64,000 nucleotides of DNA from a virus. The notes under the pieces are model-generated. The model was not told where the DNA came from, searched no databases, and was given only the letters and a program-made list of their open reading frames with translations. Made by a program: the position numbers and the translations under genes. Position 1 is the first letter of the stretch; every line of letters begins with the position of its first letter. The stretch lies in IMG/VR virus record IMGVR_UViG_3300030109_004085, positions 1 to 64,000 of that record, one strand, 5' to 3'. Positions 1 through 6,812 of this stretch are shown here, piece by piece.

Positions 1-38
1 AGAAGTCCGTTGCTCTATCCTGACTGAGCTACGGGTGC
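1..38 (-). tRNA. tRNA-Arg(TCT), truncated by window edge
   Basis: The reverse complement gives an acceptor strand GCACCCG, a D arm with GCTC/GAGC and the 5' side of the anticodon stem, ending exactly after anticodon TCT. The 3' half lies outside the window. It would read AGA codons. A consensus sigma70 promoter lies just upstream at 59-87. Confidence 0.8.
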
Positions 39-58
39 TCGTTCCTTCCATCATCTAT

Positions 59-87
59 ACAATAGCACACAGGGCCGCGGTTGTCAA
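59..87 (-). promoter_or_regulatory. sigma70-type promoter before tRNA-Arg
   Basis: On the minus strand -35 TTGACA (82-87) and -10 TATTGT (59-64) are separated by 17 bp. It lies between the deaminase gene and tRNA-Arg and would drive the tRNA and whatever follows off the window edge. Confidence 0.75.
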
Positions 88-94
88 GAATTGA

Positions 95-466
95 TTACGA
101 AAGTCTTGTTTTCTTGAGCTTGCCTTCATTATCAAACCAGTAAACATTCTTCACGCCTTTGCGTGTCAGCAACTTCATACAACCATGACAGGGTTTTGAA
201 GATCCAAGTCCACCGTTCGGTTGGATACGCACACAAAGCACCTCTGAATTATAGATAGCGTCCGCACGCAAACCCTTCAAGCAATCTCGCTCTGAATGAA
301 TAGAAAACCGACGCTTGTCATCATCGTTTGGTGGTGCGACGGGATAGTTGTACCCTGTTCCAAGGATCTTCTTACCCTTCCAAATCACAGCACCGTGACG
401 ATAGTTCATTGGCGATTTATACGCTTGCGTTACAGCAAGTTGTAGAATGTTATCGTTAATCTTCAT
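95..466 (-). CDS. cytidine/dCMP deaminase-like protein
   Basis: This 123-residue protein carries the zinc-binding signature of the cytidine/deoxycytidylate deaminase superfamily: HSE at residues 57-59 (the Glu acts as proton shuttle) and PCHGC at 92-96 supplying two Cys ligands. Phage members usually deaminate dCMP to dUMP, feeding thymidylate synthesis, which fits the ThyX and dUTPase genes elsewhere in the window. It is shorter than T4 dCMP deaminase (about 190 residues), so it has the core domain only. The start lies 6 bases after the stop of the upstream nuclease-like gene, so the two are probably co-transcribed. Superfamily assignment is firm; the exact substrate is inferred. Confidence 0.75.
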   Translation of the reverse strand: MKINDNILQLAVTQAYKSPMNYRHGAVIWKGKKILGTGYNYPVAPPNDDDKRRFSIHSERDCLKGLRADAIYNSEVLCVRIQPNGGLGSSKPCHGCMKLLTRKGVKNVYWFDNEGKLKKTRLS

Positions 467-471
467 AACTA

Positions 472-894
472 TCAGTAGTCCGTGTTTTTCCTGACAGTTT
501 CATTAATCGGGAAATGTGTAGGCTGGTGCTTCTTAACACTGAAGCTTTTCGGCTTAGACTTATACAAATCCAAGGGGTAATAGAAAATTTGTTTTGTCTC
601 TATATCCACTCCCGCTAGCCACTCTACTCCACAAGCAGCGTAATCAATAGAGTTCCTTACTTTCCCATTTTTTGTTACCCTCTGATTACCGCGCTCAACG
701 ATCCGGTGCAGCTTATGATTGCTCATTTTTTTTACCTGCACTCTATAAAATGTACCGTGCATTTCCACAACCAAATCATAAGCCGAGTCACGCGAGGAGG
801 GAGTTAGTACAATCCATCCACGACGCATAAGATCAGTGCTAACCATAGCCTCAGCTAAATCGGCATTCATATTGGTATTGGTTTTATAAGTCAT
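472..894 (-). CDS. PD-(D/E)XK endonuclease-like protein
   Basis: I place the start at the ATG at 894 (protein starts MTYKTNTN). A longer frame would run into the tRNA-Asn gene. The 140-residue product has a short N-terminal helix with an ALE/AE-type acidic residue, then GW-V-TP, then an YDLVVE strand followed by a YRVQVKK strand. The spacing D...(V)QVK is that of the small archaeal/phage resolvase-like PD-(D/E)XK group (PDDEXK_5), in which Gln replaces the second acidic residue. It is therefore probably a structure-specific or intron-type endonuclease relative, but activity is not assured. It is followed directly by the deaminase gene. Confidence 0.55.
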   Translation of the reverse strand: MTYKTNTNMNADLAEAMVSTDLMRRGWIVLTPSSRDSAYDLVVEMHGTFYRVQVKKMSNHKLHRIVERGNQRVTKNGKVRNSIDYAACGVEWLAGVDIETKQIFYYPLDLYKSKPKSFSVKKHQPTHFPINETVRKNTDY

Positions 895-918
895 AACTAC
901 GAAGTCTGAATAGTAAAA

Positions 919-995
919 TGGCTGGGGCGGTTGGATTCGAACCAACAACCTCCGGGGTAACAACCCGGCGTCCTTGCCAATAGGACCTCACCCCA
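919..995 (-). tRNA. tRNA-Asn(GTT), atypical body
   Basis: Acceptor TGGGGTG pairs with CGCCCCA, D stem GTCC/GGAC, anticodon stem CCGGG/CCCGG around loop TTGTTAC, T arm GTTGG-TTCGAAT-CCAAC, discriminator G and encoded CCA. The anticodon is GTT. Position 8 is A instead of the usual T and the loop ends AC, features more like a tRNA-Glu body. A second tRNA-Asn of ordinary shape lies at 1363-1437. Confidence 0.75.
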
Positions 996-996
996 A

Positions 997-1073
997 TGGT
1001 GGGATAGGTGGGACTTGAACCCACGACCGGCGCTTTATAAGAACGCTACTCTGACCTACTGAGTTACTATCCC
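997..1073 (-). tRNA. tRNA-Ile(TAT)
   Basis: Acceptor GGGATAG/CTATCCC, D stem ACTC/GAGT, anticodon stem GCGTT/AGCGC with loop CTTATAA (anticodon TAT), T arm GTGGG-TTCAAGT-CCCAC, discriminator A and encoded CCA. It reads AUA, a codon that is rare in many bacteria. Confidence 0.85.
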
Positions 1074-1126
1074 AGGTTTAGGTTTGTAGGTCATTGAGAG
1101 TATACACTTAGGCTCGTAAGCGCCGG

Positions 1127-1318
1127 CTAACTCTTCTTATCTGTTTGTAAAACCATGAGAAGCCACTGCTTAAATTGCTTAGGTGCCCATCGTTTAAGGT
1201 TGTGTTCCAGTTTGAACCACTTTACAAAGTCATCAGACATGTCAATAGTCAGGACATTCTCGTCCTCGTTCTTTAACTCAACTTTTAGCATTGTAATGTG
1301 GGGCTTGTAATCTTTCAT
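1127..1318 (-). CDS. hypothetical protein, 63 residues
   Basis: The start is taken at the ATG at 1318 because a longer frame would overlap tRNA-Asn(1363-1437). The product is charged, begins MKDYKPHITMLKVELKN and has a central FVKWF segment and an aromatic-rich helix (WAPKQFKQWLLMVL). I do not recognise the family. The -10 element of a consensus promoter ends only 8 bases upstream of the ATG, so a transcript from it would have almost no leader. Confidence 0.5.
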   Translation of the reverse strand: MKDYKPHITMLKVELKNEDENVLTIDMSDDFVKWFKLEHNLKRWAPKQFKQWLLMVLQTDKKS

Positions 1319-1325
1319 TGTGAAT

Positions 1326-1354
1326 ATATTACCACGCTGGAACGTGTTTGTCAA
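1326..1354 (-). promoter_or_regulatory. sigma70-type promoter
   Basis: -35 TTGACA (1349-1354), 17-bp spacer, -10 TAATAT (1326-1331). It sits between tRNA-Asn (1363-1437) and the 63-residue gene and would also serve tRNA-Ile and tRNA-Asn (919-995) downstream. Confidence 0.75.
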
Positions 1355-1362
1355 GCGTTTTT

Positions 1363-1437
1363 TGGCTCCGGTGGCTGGACTCGAACCAGCAACCGTCCGA
1401 TTAACAGTCGGAAGCTCTACCATTGAGCTACACCGGA
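1363..1437 (-). tRNA. tRNA-Asn(GTT)
   Basis: Acceptor TCCGGTG/CACCGGA, D stem GCTC/GAGC, anticodon stem TCCGA/TCGGA with loop CTGTTAA (GTT), T arm GCTGG-TTCGAGT-CCAGC, discriminator G and encoded CCA. This is a canonical tRNA-Asn. Confidence 0.9.
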
Positions 1438-1443
1438 ATAAAA

Positions 1444-1542
1444 TTAGTCGTCTTGATCGTAAGTTTTAAGGCCATTACTAACCTCTGCAATGGCCACAGA
1501 AGCTGCCATCACAAATAACGTGAATCCTACTACAACATACAT
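1444..1542 (-). CDS. small membrane protein, 32 residues
   Basis: The frame begins ATG at 1542, overlapping the stop of the preceding mini-gene as TAATG, with GGAG placed 8-11 bases upstream. The product starts MYVVVGFTLFVMAASVAIAE, one hydrophobic segment long enough to span a membrane, and ends in a charged tail (TYDQDD). No homology is recognised. Being a coupled pair with a good ribosome-binding site supports translation, but the length is close to what chance can give. Confidence 0.4.
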   Translation of the reverse strand: MYVVVGFTLFVMAASVAIAEVSNGLKTYDQDD

Positions 1543-1622
1543 TATCTTTTCTCCATGTAAAACCATACAGCCAGTCCCATTAGAACTACGACTGCTACTA
1601 TTGCTTCAATATAATCTAGCAT
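1542..1622 (-). CDS. small membrane protein, 26 residues
   Basis: Begins ATG at 1622 with AAGAAAG 6-12 bases upstream. The peptide is MLDYIEAIVAVVVLMGLAVW followed by FYMEKR: a single membrane-spanning helix with a positive C terminus. It overlaps the next membrane mini-gene by one base (TAATG). It sits between two tRNA genes, as small phage membrane peptides often do. No function can be assigned. Confidence 0.4.
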   Translation of the reverse strand: MLDYIEAIVAVVVLMGLAVWFYMEKR

Positions 1623-1638
1623 ATTATACTTTCTTAAT

Positions 1639-1724
1639 TGGTAGCGCGGGCGAGAGTCGAACTCGCACGCACATAAGTGCGGCAGATTTTGAGTCTGCTG
1701 TGTCTACCATTCCACCACCGCGCC
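1639..1724 (-). tRNA. tRNA-Leu(CAA)
   Basis: Acceptor GGCGCGG/CCGCGCT, anticodon stem GCAGA/TCTGC with loop CTCAAAA (CAA), long variable arm CGCAC-TTAT-GTGCG typical of class II tRNAs, T arm GCGAG-TTCGACT-CTCGC, discriminator A and encoded CCA. Reads UUG. Confidence 0.88.
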
Positions 1725-1743
1725 GTATCTCCATCGTGACTAC

Positions 1744-1772
1744 AGTCTATCACGCCCTGCCAGTCTTGTCAA
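1744..1772 (-). promoter_or_regulatory. sigma70-type promoter before tRNA-Leu
   Basis: -35 TTGACA (1767-1772), 17-bp spacer, -10 TAGACT (1744-1749), 20 bases upstream of tRNA-Leu. Confidence 0.75.
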
Positions 1773-1804
1773 CCCTTATCTTAACTTTCAGCTTATTTTG
1801 AGAA

Positions 1805-1880
1805 TGGTGAACCCCCAGGGACTCGAACCCTGAACCGGCGGATTAAAAGTCCGCAGCTCTACCTGTTGAGCTAGGGGTCC
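1805..1880 (-). tRNA. tRNA-Lys(TTT)
   Basis: Acceptor GGACCCC/GGGGTTC, D stem GCTC/GAGC, anticodon stem GCGGA/TCCGC with loop CTTTTAA (TTT), T arm CAGGG-TTCGAGT-CCCTG, discriminator A and encoded CCA. Reads AAA/AAG. Confidence 0.9.
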
Positions 1881-1898
1881 TTCTCTCATCGTGTGTAT

Positions 1899-1927
1899 AC
1901 TATACCAGGGCCAGTGAGGTTTGTCAA
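1899..1927 (-). promoter_or_regulatory. sigma70-type promoter before tRNA-Lys
   Basis: -35 TTGACA (1922-1927), 17-bp spacer, -10 TATAGT (1899-1904). It starts right after the stop of the 254-residue gene and precedes the tRNA-Lys gene, so it heads the tRNA cluster. Confidence 0.8.
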
Positions 1928-1931
1928 GGTA

Positions 1932-2696
1932 TTATTTACAAACTTCGTAATCAATCCGAAGCGTCCCAGACGTTATTCCCTTTCTGGACTTTTGCGATAT
2001 TCGAATACCCTTGAGGTTGGAGTAAACTTTCTTGATGTAATTATCATCAATAGGCTTGTAGTAAAATGGCGTAAGGATATGAGTTGCAGAAGCGAAGTGA
2101 TGGCGACCCATAGTATAACAACCAGTTAGCGCTTCTTCGACCAAGCGTAGTGCGAAGGGTGGGTGATTTTCTAAAAACTTCGTAATTCGCGAAGCCAGAA
2201 GGGTCCCAATGTTTTTGTTCCATAATCCATAGTCATATTGGGGGAGAAGCTTGCCGTTCTGGAACCAATTCTTGCAGGAAGGGTGTTCTAGCAAAACCCG
2301 CTTTATATTCTGTGGAGCTACTCCACGCACGGGCATTTGTTGTAGGTTCGTAATGATCCAATCCAGTCCGCACGCGAGGAAGGTGTCCCGTAAATCGGCG
2401 GGAAAGGTATCATTGACCGCTCTAAACATATTAGCAGTAGTGGTTCCCTCCGCGGAGGTTAGTTGTACACCGCCCTTGAACTTCACCGAAACCCTATGGG
2501 AGCCAAATACAATGTCTGTTTTAACCTCTCCGACCGTGCCTGGGGCGCGCTTAATCTTAGCTTGAACACTCGTCTGTGAAGCTGCGATATTAGCTCCAGC
2601 CGCAGCAGCATGATTGCGTGCCTGGACTGCAAGAGGCTCAGTTGTATAAGGATTAGCGCACTCGCGCTCAAATTGTTTAGCGGTTAATTTGGACAT
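1932..2696 (-). CDS. hypothetical protein, possible PD-(D/E)XK nuclease
   Basis: The 254-residue product is not recognised by family. After a helical, Ala-rich N terminus (residues 1-50), it contains KTDIVFGSHRVSVKFKGG (about residues 58-75): an Asp on one strand, a short turn, then a strand ending S-V-K, followed by a Gly pair. That D...SxK pattern resembles restriction-type PD-(D/E)XK nucleases in which the second acidic residue has moved. It lies just downstream of a Dam-type methylase, so a restriction-modification or methyl-sensing role is possible, but this is inference. It has its own promoter (2757-2785). Confidence 0.4.
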   Translation of the reverse strand: MSKLTAKQFERECANPYTTEPLAVQARNHAAAAGANIAASQTSVQAKIKRAPGTVGEVKTDIVFGSHRVSVKFKGGVQLTSAEGTTTANMFRAVNDTFPADLRDTFLACGLDWIITNLQQMPVRGVAPQNIKRVLLEHPSCKNWFQNGKLLPQYDYGLWNKNIGTLLASRITKFLENHPPFALRLVEEALTGCYTMGRHHFASATHILTPFYYKPIDDNYIKKVYSNLKGIRISQKSRKGITSGTLRIDYEVCK

Positions 2697-2756
2697 ACTG
2701 GTTTCTTACCAAGCTCTTCTTCTCACGCCAGAGTGGCGCTCGTTCATCTTGTGTAC

Positions 2757-2785
2757 ACTGTAGCACAGCTCTGGTCGTGTGTCAA
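2757..2785 (-). promoter_or_regulatory. sigma70-type promoter
   Basis: -35 TTGACA (2780-2785), 17-bp spacer, -10 TACAGT (2757-2762). It separates the methylase from the 254-residue gene and gives that gene independent expression. Confidence 0.75.
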
Positions 2786-2795
2786 GTCTTTTTTA

Positions 2796-3746
2796 CTAAC
2801 CCAGAATTAGTATCTCGGATGATTCTTTGCTTTTATTCATGCCGTAAGCCCAATCAACTTCTACAATTCTGTATCCGTCGTACAACTCACGAATATATTC
2901 ACAATCATTATATGATAATACCCACTTTTCCCGAGACTTTAGAACGTTAGCCATACCAACATGGTCAAACCCTTCGTGATGATCTCCTTCGGTCCCATAC
3001 AAAGTTTCTCGATTTGTACCATTATTGCCGGTCTCTTTATTGAGACAGTACGGAGGATCTAGATATAGACCTGTATCAGGATGTTCTGCGATGGAAACAT
3101 TGAAGTCTGCGTTTCTTACCACAAAGTTATCAACCTTAAACTTGCTGAGATTATCCAACGTATTTTGTGTAAGTCGAGCCCAGCTTGCTTTCCAAGACCA
3201 ACCTCCCGATGTTGTGGAGCCAGAAAAGCTTGTACGGTTCACGATGTAATATTGTGCAGCAGCACGGAAAAGCTTATCTTGATTCTTTACCTGTGTCCGA
3301 CTATTAACTAATTCCCTCATATCAGTAAAAACCTGTTTAGGGACGCCCAGCATATCATTCTGCCAAATACGAAGTACATCTTTGTGATGAGCACAATACT
3401 CTGTATGATTTCCTTTGGAAAGGCATTTCTTTACCTTGCACATCTTTGCAGCTTCACGAAATAGAATTGCCTCGTCTGTATAGTCACGAACATTATGTCG
3501 ATATTCGTTTATATATTCCAGTAACTTATCCGGATTGGAAAGCAAAGCCTGCCAAAACCACACAAGAGGCTGGAAAAGATCATAACCATGAACGATCATT
3601 CCTTCTTCCGCACACTTTAATTCAATTGATCCGCCCCCTAGAAAGGGGGAGCAAAGCTCCCCACAATCTAGGTTACGAATGTAAGGCATAATTGTCTCGA
3701 CTGCACGAGACTTTCCGCCTGGATATCGTAACGGCGTTTTAGGCAT
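2796..3746 (-). CDS. dam: DNA adenine N6-methyltransferase, Dam/D12 class
   Basis: This 316-residue protein has the order of alpha-class N6-adenine methyltransferases: RYPGGKSRAVETI at residues 7-19, SAM-binding PFLGGGS at 34-40, an NRTSFSG target-recognition segment near 170-176, and catalytic DPPY at 230-233 followed by a WVLSYND strand. It is expected to transfer a methyl from SAM to adenine N6 in a short site (GATC for Dam itself; the site here is unknown). Its start overlaps the end of the upstream 393-residue gene by 8 bases, so the two are translationally coupled. Possible roles are protection of phage DNA from host restriction or pairing with the downstream nuclease-like gene. Confidence 0.88.
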   Translation of the reverse strand: MPKTPLRYPGGKSRAVETIMPYIRNLDCGELCSPFLGGGSIELKCAEEGMIVHGYDLFQPLVWFWQALLSNPDKLLEYINEYRHNVRDYTDEAILFREAAKMCKVKKCLSKGNHTEYCAHHKDVLRIWQNDMLGVPKQVFTDMRELVNSRTQVKNQDKLFRAAAQYYIVNRTSFSGSTTSGGWSWKASWARLTQNTLDNLSKFKVDNFVVRNADFNVSIAEHPDTGLYLDPPYCLNKETGNNGTNRETLYGTEGDHHEGFDHVGMANVLKSREKWVLSYNDCEYIRELYDGYRIVEVDWAYGMNKSKESSEILILG

Positions 3747-4920
3747 CGTCGTCCTTTGTCAATTTTTTGATTTCCTTTTCACAATCCTCGCAAGTGTTAA
3801 GGGTGCCCTCATCGTAGTTAACCAGCTGCCCCAGTTGAAATACATAATCGAATAAAGACTGCTTATCAGTTATATCAGAGCTAGAAAAATCTAGTTTTTC
3901 CATGACACCCTTTGAATCTTTATAAACTTCAACACTCTTCGTCTTCTTCGACAACGTAATTACTACAGACTTGATACTAGGAGAATTGTTGGTCTTGCGT
4001 CGGAGCAATTCCTGTCCAATGATTTTCTCTGTCATGCCTGCGGTTGGGGTTCGTAAATAAACCTTGTATTCATCGTGCTCAAATGAGTTTTCATCTGTCC
4101 ATGTGTCTGAGTCAATTGAGAACTCGGTACCGTCATCGAGAAGAACACCAGCATCTAAGGCTTTCTTGATAGTATTCCGACGATATTTTTCGTCACGATA
4201 CGAACGAATCCCCTGCTCTTGTTGCTCGCGGCGGCGAAGGGCTTCTTGCACCCACTTCTTAACGGTGGATTCTGCACGGCGCGCATCGCAGACGTGGTAA
4301 GCCCACGCAGCCAAAGACGCCTTGAACTCCTTGGAATTCACGGTTTCTTTATCCGCTGCATTGATCTTTCGACCAACAGCAGCCTTTATATCCTCAGCCG
4401 AGTTTTCTGAAGCGGGAAGGTGATTGTTAAAGGCTAGTCGTACTTCATCAGCCCACTTACACAAGAACTTGATCAGCGCGTGATCCTTCACTAGTCCTGC
4501 TCGCATGGGCTTCCGCGTGATCACGCCGTCATGCTCCAAATTTCGCGTCACAATCGTCTTAGAGCACCCATCAAATACTAATCCTTTAAAGGTAGCATTT
4601 GGATCAGTGTTGCTCAATAACAAAATTCTATCTTTTACCCCAGTAGAACGGACTGATTCGGTCATTTCAGCCACCTTACTTCCAATGTCATCTTCGCGAA
4701 TCTGTTTTATCAACCAATCAGCGTTGTCATAGAGCTGCTTATCTCCAGCGTCAATGTCAGGGTGGTAACACTGGTCTGCAAAAAAACTACCATAGTTAAT
4801 TACTTTTCCATAGAATTGATTCTTAGGATCGTTGAATGCGGAATTATTCTTAAAAGATTCAACAAATTCTTTTATTTTATTCCACTCAGTGTCAGTAGGC
4901 AAAATGTTCTTAGTCTTCAT
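3739..4920 (-). CDS. hypothetical protein coupled to the Dam methylase
   Basis: I do not recognise this 393-residue protein. It is largely hydrophilic and helical; the N terminus (TEWNKIKEFVESFKNN) and the block around residues 215-265 rich in Arg/Lys/Glu (KWVQEALRRREQQEQG) suggest nucleic-acid or protein contacts. The C terminus has CEDCEKEIKKL, a CxxC pair that could be half a metal site. It overlaps the methylase start by 8 bases, so they act in one operon, driven by promoter 4973-5001. A DNA-modification or restriction-related role is only inferred from this coupling. Confidence 0.5.
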   Translation of the reverse strand: MKTKNILPTDTEWNKIKEFVESFKNNSAFNDPKNQFYGKVINYGSFFADQCYHPDIDAGDKQLYDNADWLIKQIREDDIGSKVAEMTESVRSTGVKDRILLLSNTDPNATFKGLVFDGCSKTIVTRNLEHDGVITRKPMRAGLVKDHALIKFLCKWADEVRLAFNNHLPASENSAEDIKAAVGRKINAADKETVNSKEFKASLAAWAYHVCDARRAESTVKKWVQEALRRREQQEQGIRSYRDEKYRRNTIKKALDAGVLLDDGTEFSIDSDTWTDENSFEHDEYKVYLRTPTAGMTEKIIGQELLRRKTNNSPSIKSVVITLSKKTKSVEVYKDSKGVMEKLDFSSSDITDKQSLFDYVFQLGQLVNYDEGTLNTCEDCEKEIKKLTKDDDA

Positions 4921-4972
4921 TCTTATTCTCCTCTTTTCCCCACATTGGGGCTATATTTTTGGTCACGGTAAG

Positions 4973-5001
4973 ATCCTACCAGTTATCATGATTCCTGTCA
5001 A
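4973..5001 (-). promoter_or_regulatory. sigma70-type promoter for the methylase operon
   Basis: -35 TTGACA (4996-5001), 17-bp spacer, -10 TAGGAT (4973-4978). The element lies inside the last codons of the membrane-protein gene 4976-5242 and is followed 50 bases later by the 393-residue gene. Confidence 0.75.
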
Positions 5002-5242
5002 GGGAAGTTTCATTTCTTCGGTTTCTTCCTGCCCCAGAAAGCACAAACGCCGGGGGCCAAATCGTAAGTATAACGAACAGGGTCGCTGCAACTCCAGTTT
5101 TCAGCGTGACGTATGTGTCTAACTGAAAATCGTTGATAACCACAGTTGCCATCGCTGCTGTTGCAGCCATATAAAGTGTGACTGCAATGAAGAACCCTAA
5201 GGCTAACATCATATCACGAACAAAATCTAAAAAGCGTCTCAT
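4976..5242 (-). CDS. small membrane protein with two TM segments
   Basis: The 88-residue product has two hydrophobic stretches, about residues 10-35 (DMMLALGFFIAVTLYMAATA) and 48-70 (TGVAATLFVILTIWPPAFVL), joined by a short polar loop, with an Arg/Asn-rich tail. Both size and topology fit small phage inner-membrane proteins. There is no lysis motif I can point to. The start codon immediately follows the stop of the 128-residue gene upstream, implying co-translation. Confidence 0.55.
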   Translation of the reverse strand: MRRFLDFVRDMMLALGFFIAVTLYMAATAAMATVVINDFQLDTYVTLKTGVAATLFVILTIWPPAFVLSGAGRNRRNETSLDRNHDNW

Positions 5243-5629
5243 CTAATACTCCCCTGCCATAAAAGGCATATCCAATACTGTATCGTCACCACCAAAATGA
5301 TGCTTAAGCCAGTCGTTGATAGCCCTAATAGCATAATCTACAGTTACATCATCGTCAGTACGGTCCAACAAAAGCTCCTTAATCTCGTCAAAAAGATGAA
5401 TTTGCGGAATAGGAATCGCGCCGTCTAGACGTTCGGCATCTTCATGAACCTGGAAGGCAGAGAACGTTTCGCCCCGAAGACGAACGTACCTATCTCCATT
5501 CTTCCATTGCCAATCAAATCCTAGTTTCCATAGTCGAGCCCAAATAAGCGTCCAATCTCTAATCGCTTCTTCGGACCAAGTAAAGTTGCTAATTGTATGC
5601 GTCATCCATTCGTCTTCGTAATCAGTCAT
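5243..5629 (-). CDS. hypothetical protein, 128 residues
   Basis: The start chosen is the ATG at 5629 (MTDYEDEW): it has GGAGG ten bases upstream and overlaps the previous stop as ATGACTGA, whereas a longer frame would start inside a promoter. The protein is acidic and Trp-rich (TWSEEAIRDWTLIWARLWKL, then WQWKNGDRYVRLRGE), with a C-terminal helix-rich part. No family is recognised. Confidence 0.55.
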   Translation of the reverse strand: MTDYEDEWMTHTISNFTWSEEAIRDWTLIWARLWKLGFDWQWKNGDRYVRLRGETFSAFQVHEDAERLDGAIPIPQIHLFDEIKELLLDRTDDDVTVDYAIRAINDWLKHHFGGDDTVLDMPFMAGEY

Positions 5630-5864
5630 CGCCGCGGTAAACCTCCATCGTTGCCATAGTATACCCTCTGAACAGCACGTTGTCAACCTCTACTTCAGAT
5701 CTTTTTATTTCGTGCTCAATCCTAAGTTCACGAAGTCGCCGGGTCGTGTATCTTTCAACCACCGGGTCTAGTTGTTGAAGCTGAGGGCGTTGCCCTCTAA
5801 GCTCCCTCATTCTTCGCTTAGTATATTCTTCAATCTCTTGATATTCGTTCAAGGTAATCTCCAT
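5622..5864 (-). CDS. hypothetical helical protein with internal repeat
   Basis: The 80-residue product contains a tandem motif, YTKRRMRELRGQR (about residues 14-26) and YTTRRLRELRIEHE (about 39-52), giving a charged, helical, Arg-rich protein that could bind nucleic acid. It overlaps the downstream gene by 8 bases and the upstream TTG-started gene by 35 bases. A consensus promoter lies within its 3' part. Unrecognised. Confidence 0.5.
   Translation of the reverse strand: MEITLNEYQEIEEYTKRRMRELRGQRPQLQQLDPVVERYTTRRLRELRIEHEIKRSEVEVDNVLFRGYTMATMEVYRGDD
5658..5686 (-). promoter_or_regulatory. sigma70-type promoter inside a coding end
   Basis: -35 TTGACA (5681-5686), 17-bp spacer, -10 TATACT (5658-5663), ahead of the GGAGG and ATG of the 128-residue gene. 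Confidence 0.75.
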
Positions 5865-6036
5865 GAAATGTTATTGTTTTTCTAAATTTAGTAAAATAAA
5901 CAGCATACTTCTTTCCGTGGTCATTCTCTTTGCCCCGCGGATAATGTCCGTCTAATACGACACCAATTCCATAGCCGTTTTCGCCTTTGTTTAATTTATC
6001 GCGAACTAAGTCGCCTACCTTTAATTCTTTCTTCAA
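5830..6036 (-). CDS. small SH3-like barrel protein (inferred)
   Basis: The 68-residue product starts at a TTG codon that overlaps the preceding stop (TTGA), so it depends on translational coupling. Its sequence, KVGDLVRDKLNKGENGYGIG then VVLDGHY, reads as two or three beta strands around a GIGVV turn, the pattern of small SH3/KOW-like barrels. Two other genes in the window begin with the same 'IGDLV' opening (6813-7016 and 16148-16381). Function unknown. Confidence 0.5.
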   Translation of the reverse strand: MKKELKVGDLVRDKLNKGENGYGIGVVLDGHYPRGKENDHGKKYAVYFTKFRKTITFHGDYLERISRD

Positions 6037-6503
6037 CGTTTTACAACCATTACATCAGGCGCTCTACGCGGCTTTCTACTGCGTTTTGTCGCCTTCTGCT
6101 TTGTCCTCCCCTCTGCTTGCCTTACACAACGTCCACAAGCAACGTAGCCCTTCATAGGACCCTCCTTAAGACGTAAGAATGCTGGGGAATATCCACAACT
6201 TTCACACGTTATTCGTGATTGTTCCCGAGCAGTCTCAATGAGATCCAAGACCGGCGGCGTAAGATTGCGTGCCTCAACATAAAGTGTCCCGTCTTCGTTG
6301 CGAGAAACTTCTGTAACGGCTGGTGCGAATTCGTCGTCTGACGATAGCGCAGCAATCCTTTTAGACATTTTGTGAATAATATTATACCAACCATCACCAC
6401 ACTGAAATCCCCAGCCCATCTTTGAGCTTTCTAATGGGGCCAATCTTTCTCTGTATAAATGTGAGAACCTTTCGTAAAGTTCGTTTTCTTTATGACTATC
6501 CAT
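6033..6503 (-). CDS. hypothetical zinc-ribbon protein
   Basis: A 156-residue protein with an N-terminal GWGFQCGDGWYNIIHKM segment (about 30-46), a form often seen in uncharacterised phage proteins, and a zinc-ribbon pair CESCGY near residue 100 and CGRC near residue 123. The C terminus is strongly basic (KQKATKRSRKPRRAP). Nucleic-acid binding is likely but not proven. A promoter at 6523-6551 lies immediately upstream, and the next gene is coupled through TTGA. Confidence 0.55.
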   Translation of the reverse strand: MDSHKENELYERFSHLYRERLAPLESSKMGWGFQCGDGWYNIIHKMSKRIAALSSDDEFAPAVTEVSRNEDGTLYVEARNLTPPVLDLIETAREQSRITCESCGYSPAFLRLKEGPMKGYVACGRCVRQAEGRTKQKATKRSRKPRRAPDVMVVKR

Positions 6504-6522
6504 AGTAGCCTCCTACACCCAT

Positions 6523-6551
6523 ACAGTAGCACAGGGGACAGGAGATGTCAA
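6523..6551 (-). promoter_or_regulatory. sigma70-type promoter
   Basis: -35 TTGACA (6546-6551), 17-bp spacer, -10 TACTGT (6523-6528), 20 bases upstream of the zinc-ribbon gene and just after the lipoprotein gene. Confidence 0.75.
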
Positions 6552-6565
6552 GGTTTATTATCGTT

Positions 6566-6811
6566 TTATCGAGTTTGGCGTGCTCGGACCGCTGAATAAT
6601 ATCCGTTCTTTTGTGCGGACTCTTCATCAGCGAAGCACAGTTCAGCGTTTGTACGATGATAGAACGGACTATCCGGGGTATGATATAAATATGAATTAGC
6701 ATTGCCCTTAATAGGGAAATCCGCTGGACAGCTTCCATCGAGGGGCGCAAACCTTATATGGGCACACCCAGTCATTAATAGAGCGCAAATAATAATTAAA
6801 ATCTTTCTCAT
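6566..6811 (-). CDS. small lipoprotein with Ada/sunset-type motif
   Basis: The first 16 residues (MRKILIIICALLMTGC) form a lipoprotein signal peptide with lipobox LMTGC, so the mature 66-residue protein would be membrane-anchored. The mature part holds GNANSYLYHTPDSPFY, then CFADEESAQKNGYY. This order (GN...YH.P.SP.Y...CF...E.A...GY) is the short Ada-like metal-binding module found on bacterial surface and nuclease-associated proteins. Role here unknown; display on the infected cell surface is possible. Confidence 0.65.
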   Translation of the reverse strand: MRKILIIICALLMTGCAHIRFAPLDGSCPADFPIKGNANSYLYHTPDSPFYHRTNAELCFADEESAQKNGYYSAVRARQTR

Positions 6812-6812
6812 C

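Noticed and set aside
1074-1126. Possible promoter with TATACT upstream of tRNA-Ile
   Set aside because: The -10 is good but the sequence 17 bp upstream (GCCGGC) does not resemble TTGACA and no extended -10 TGn is present.
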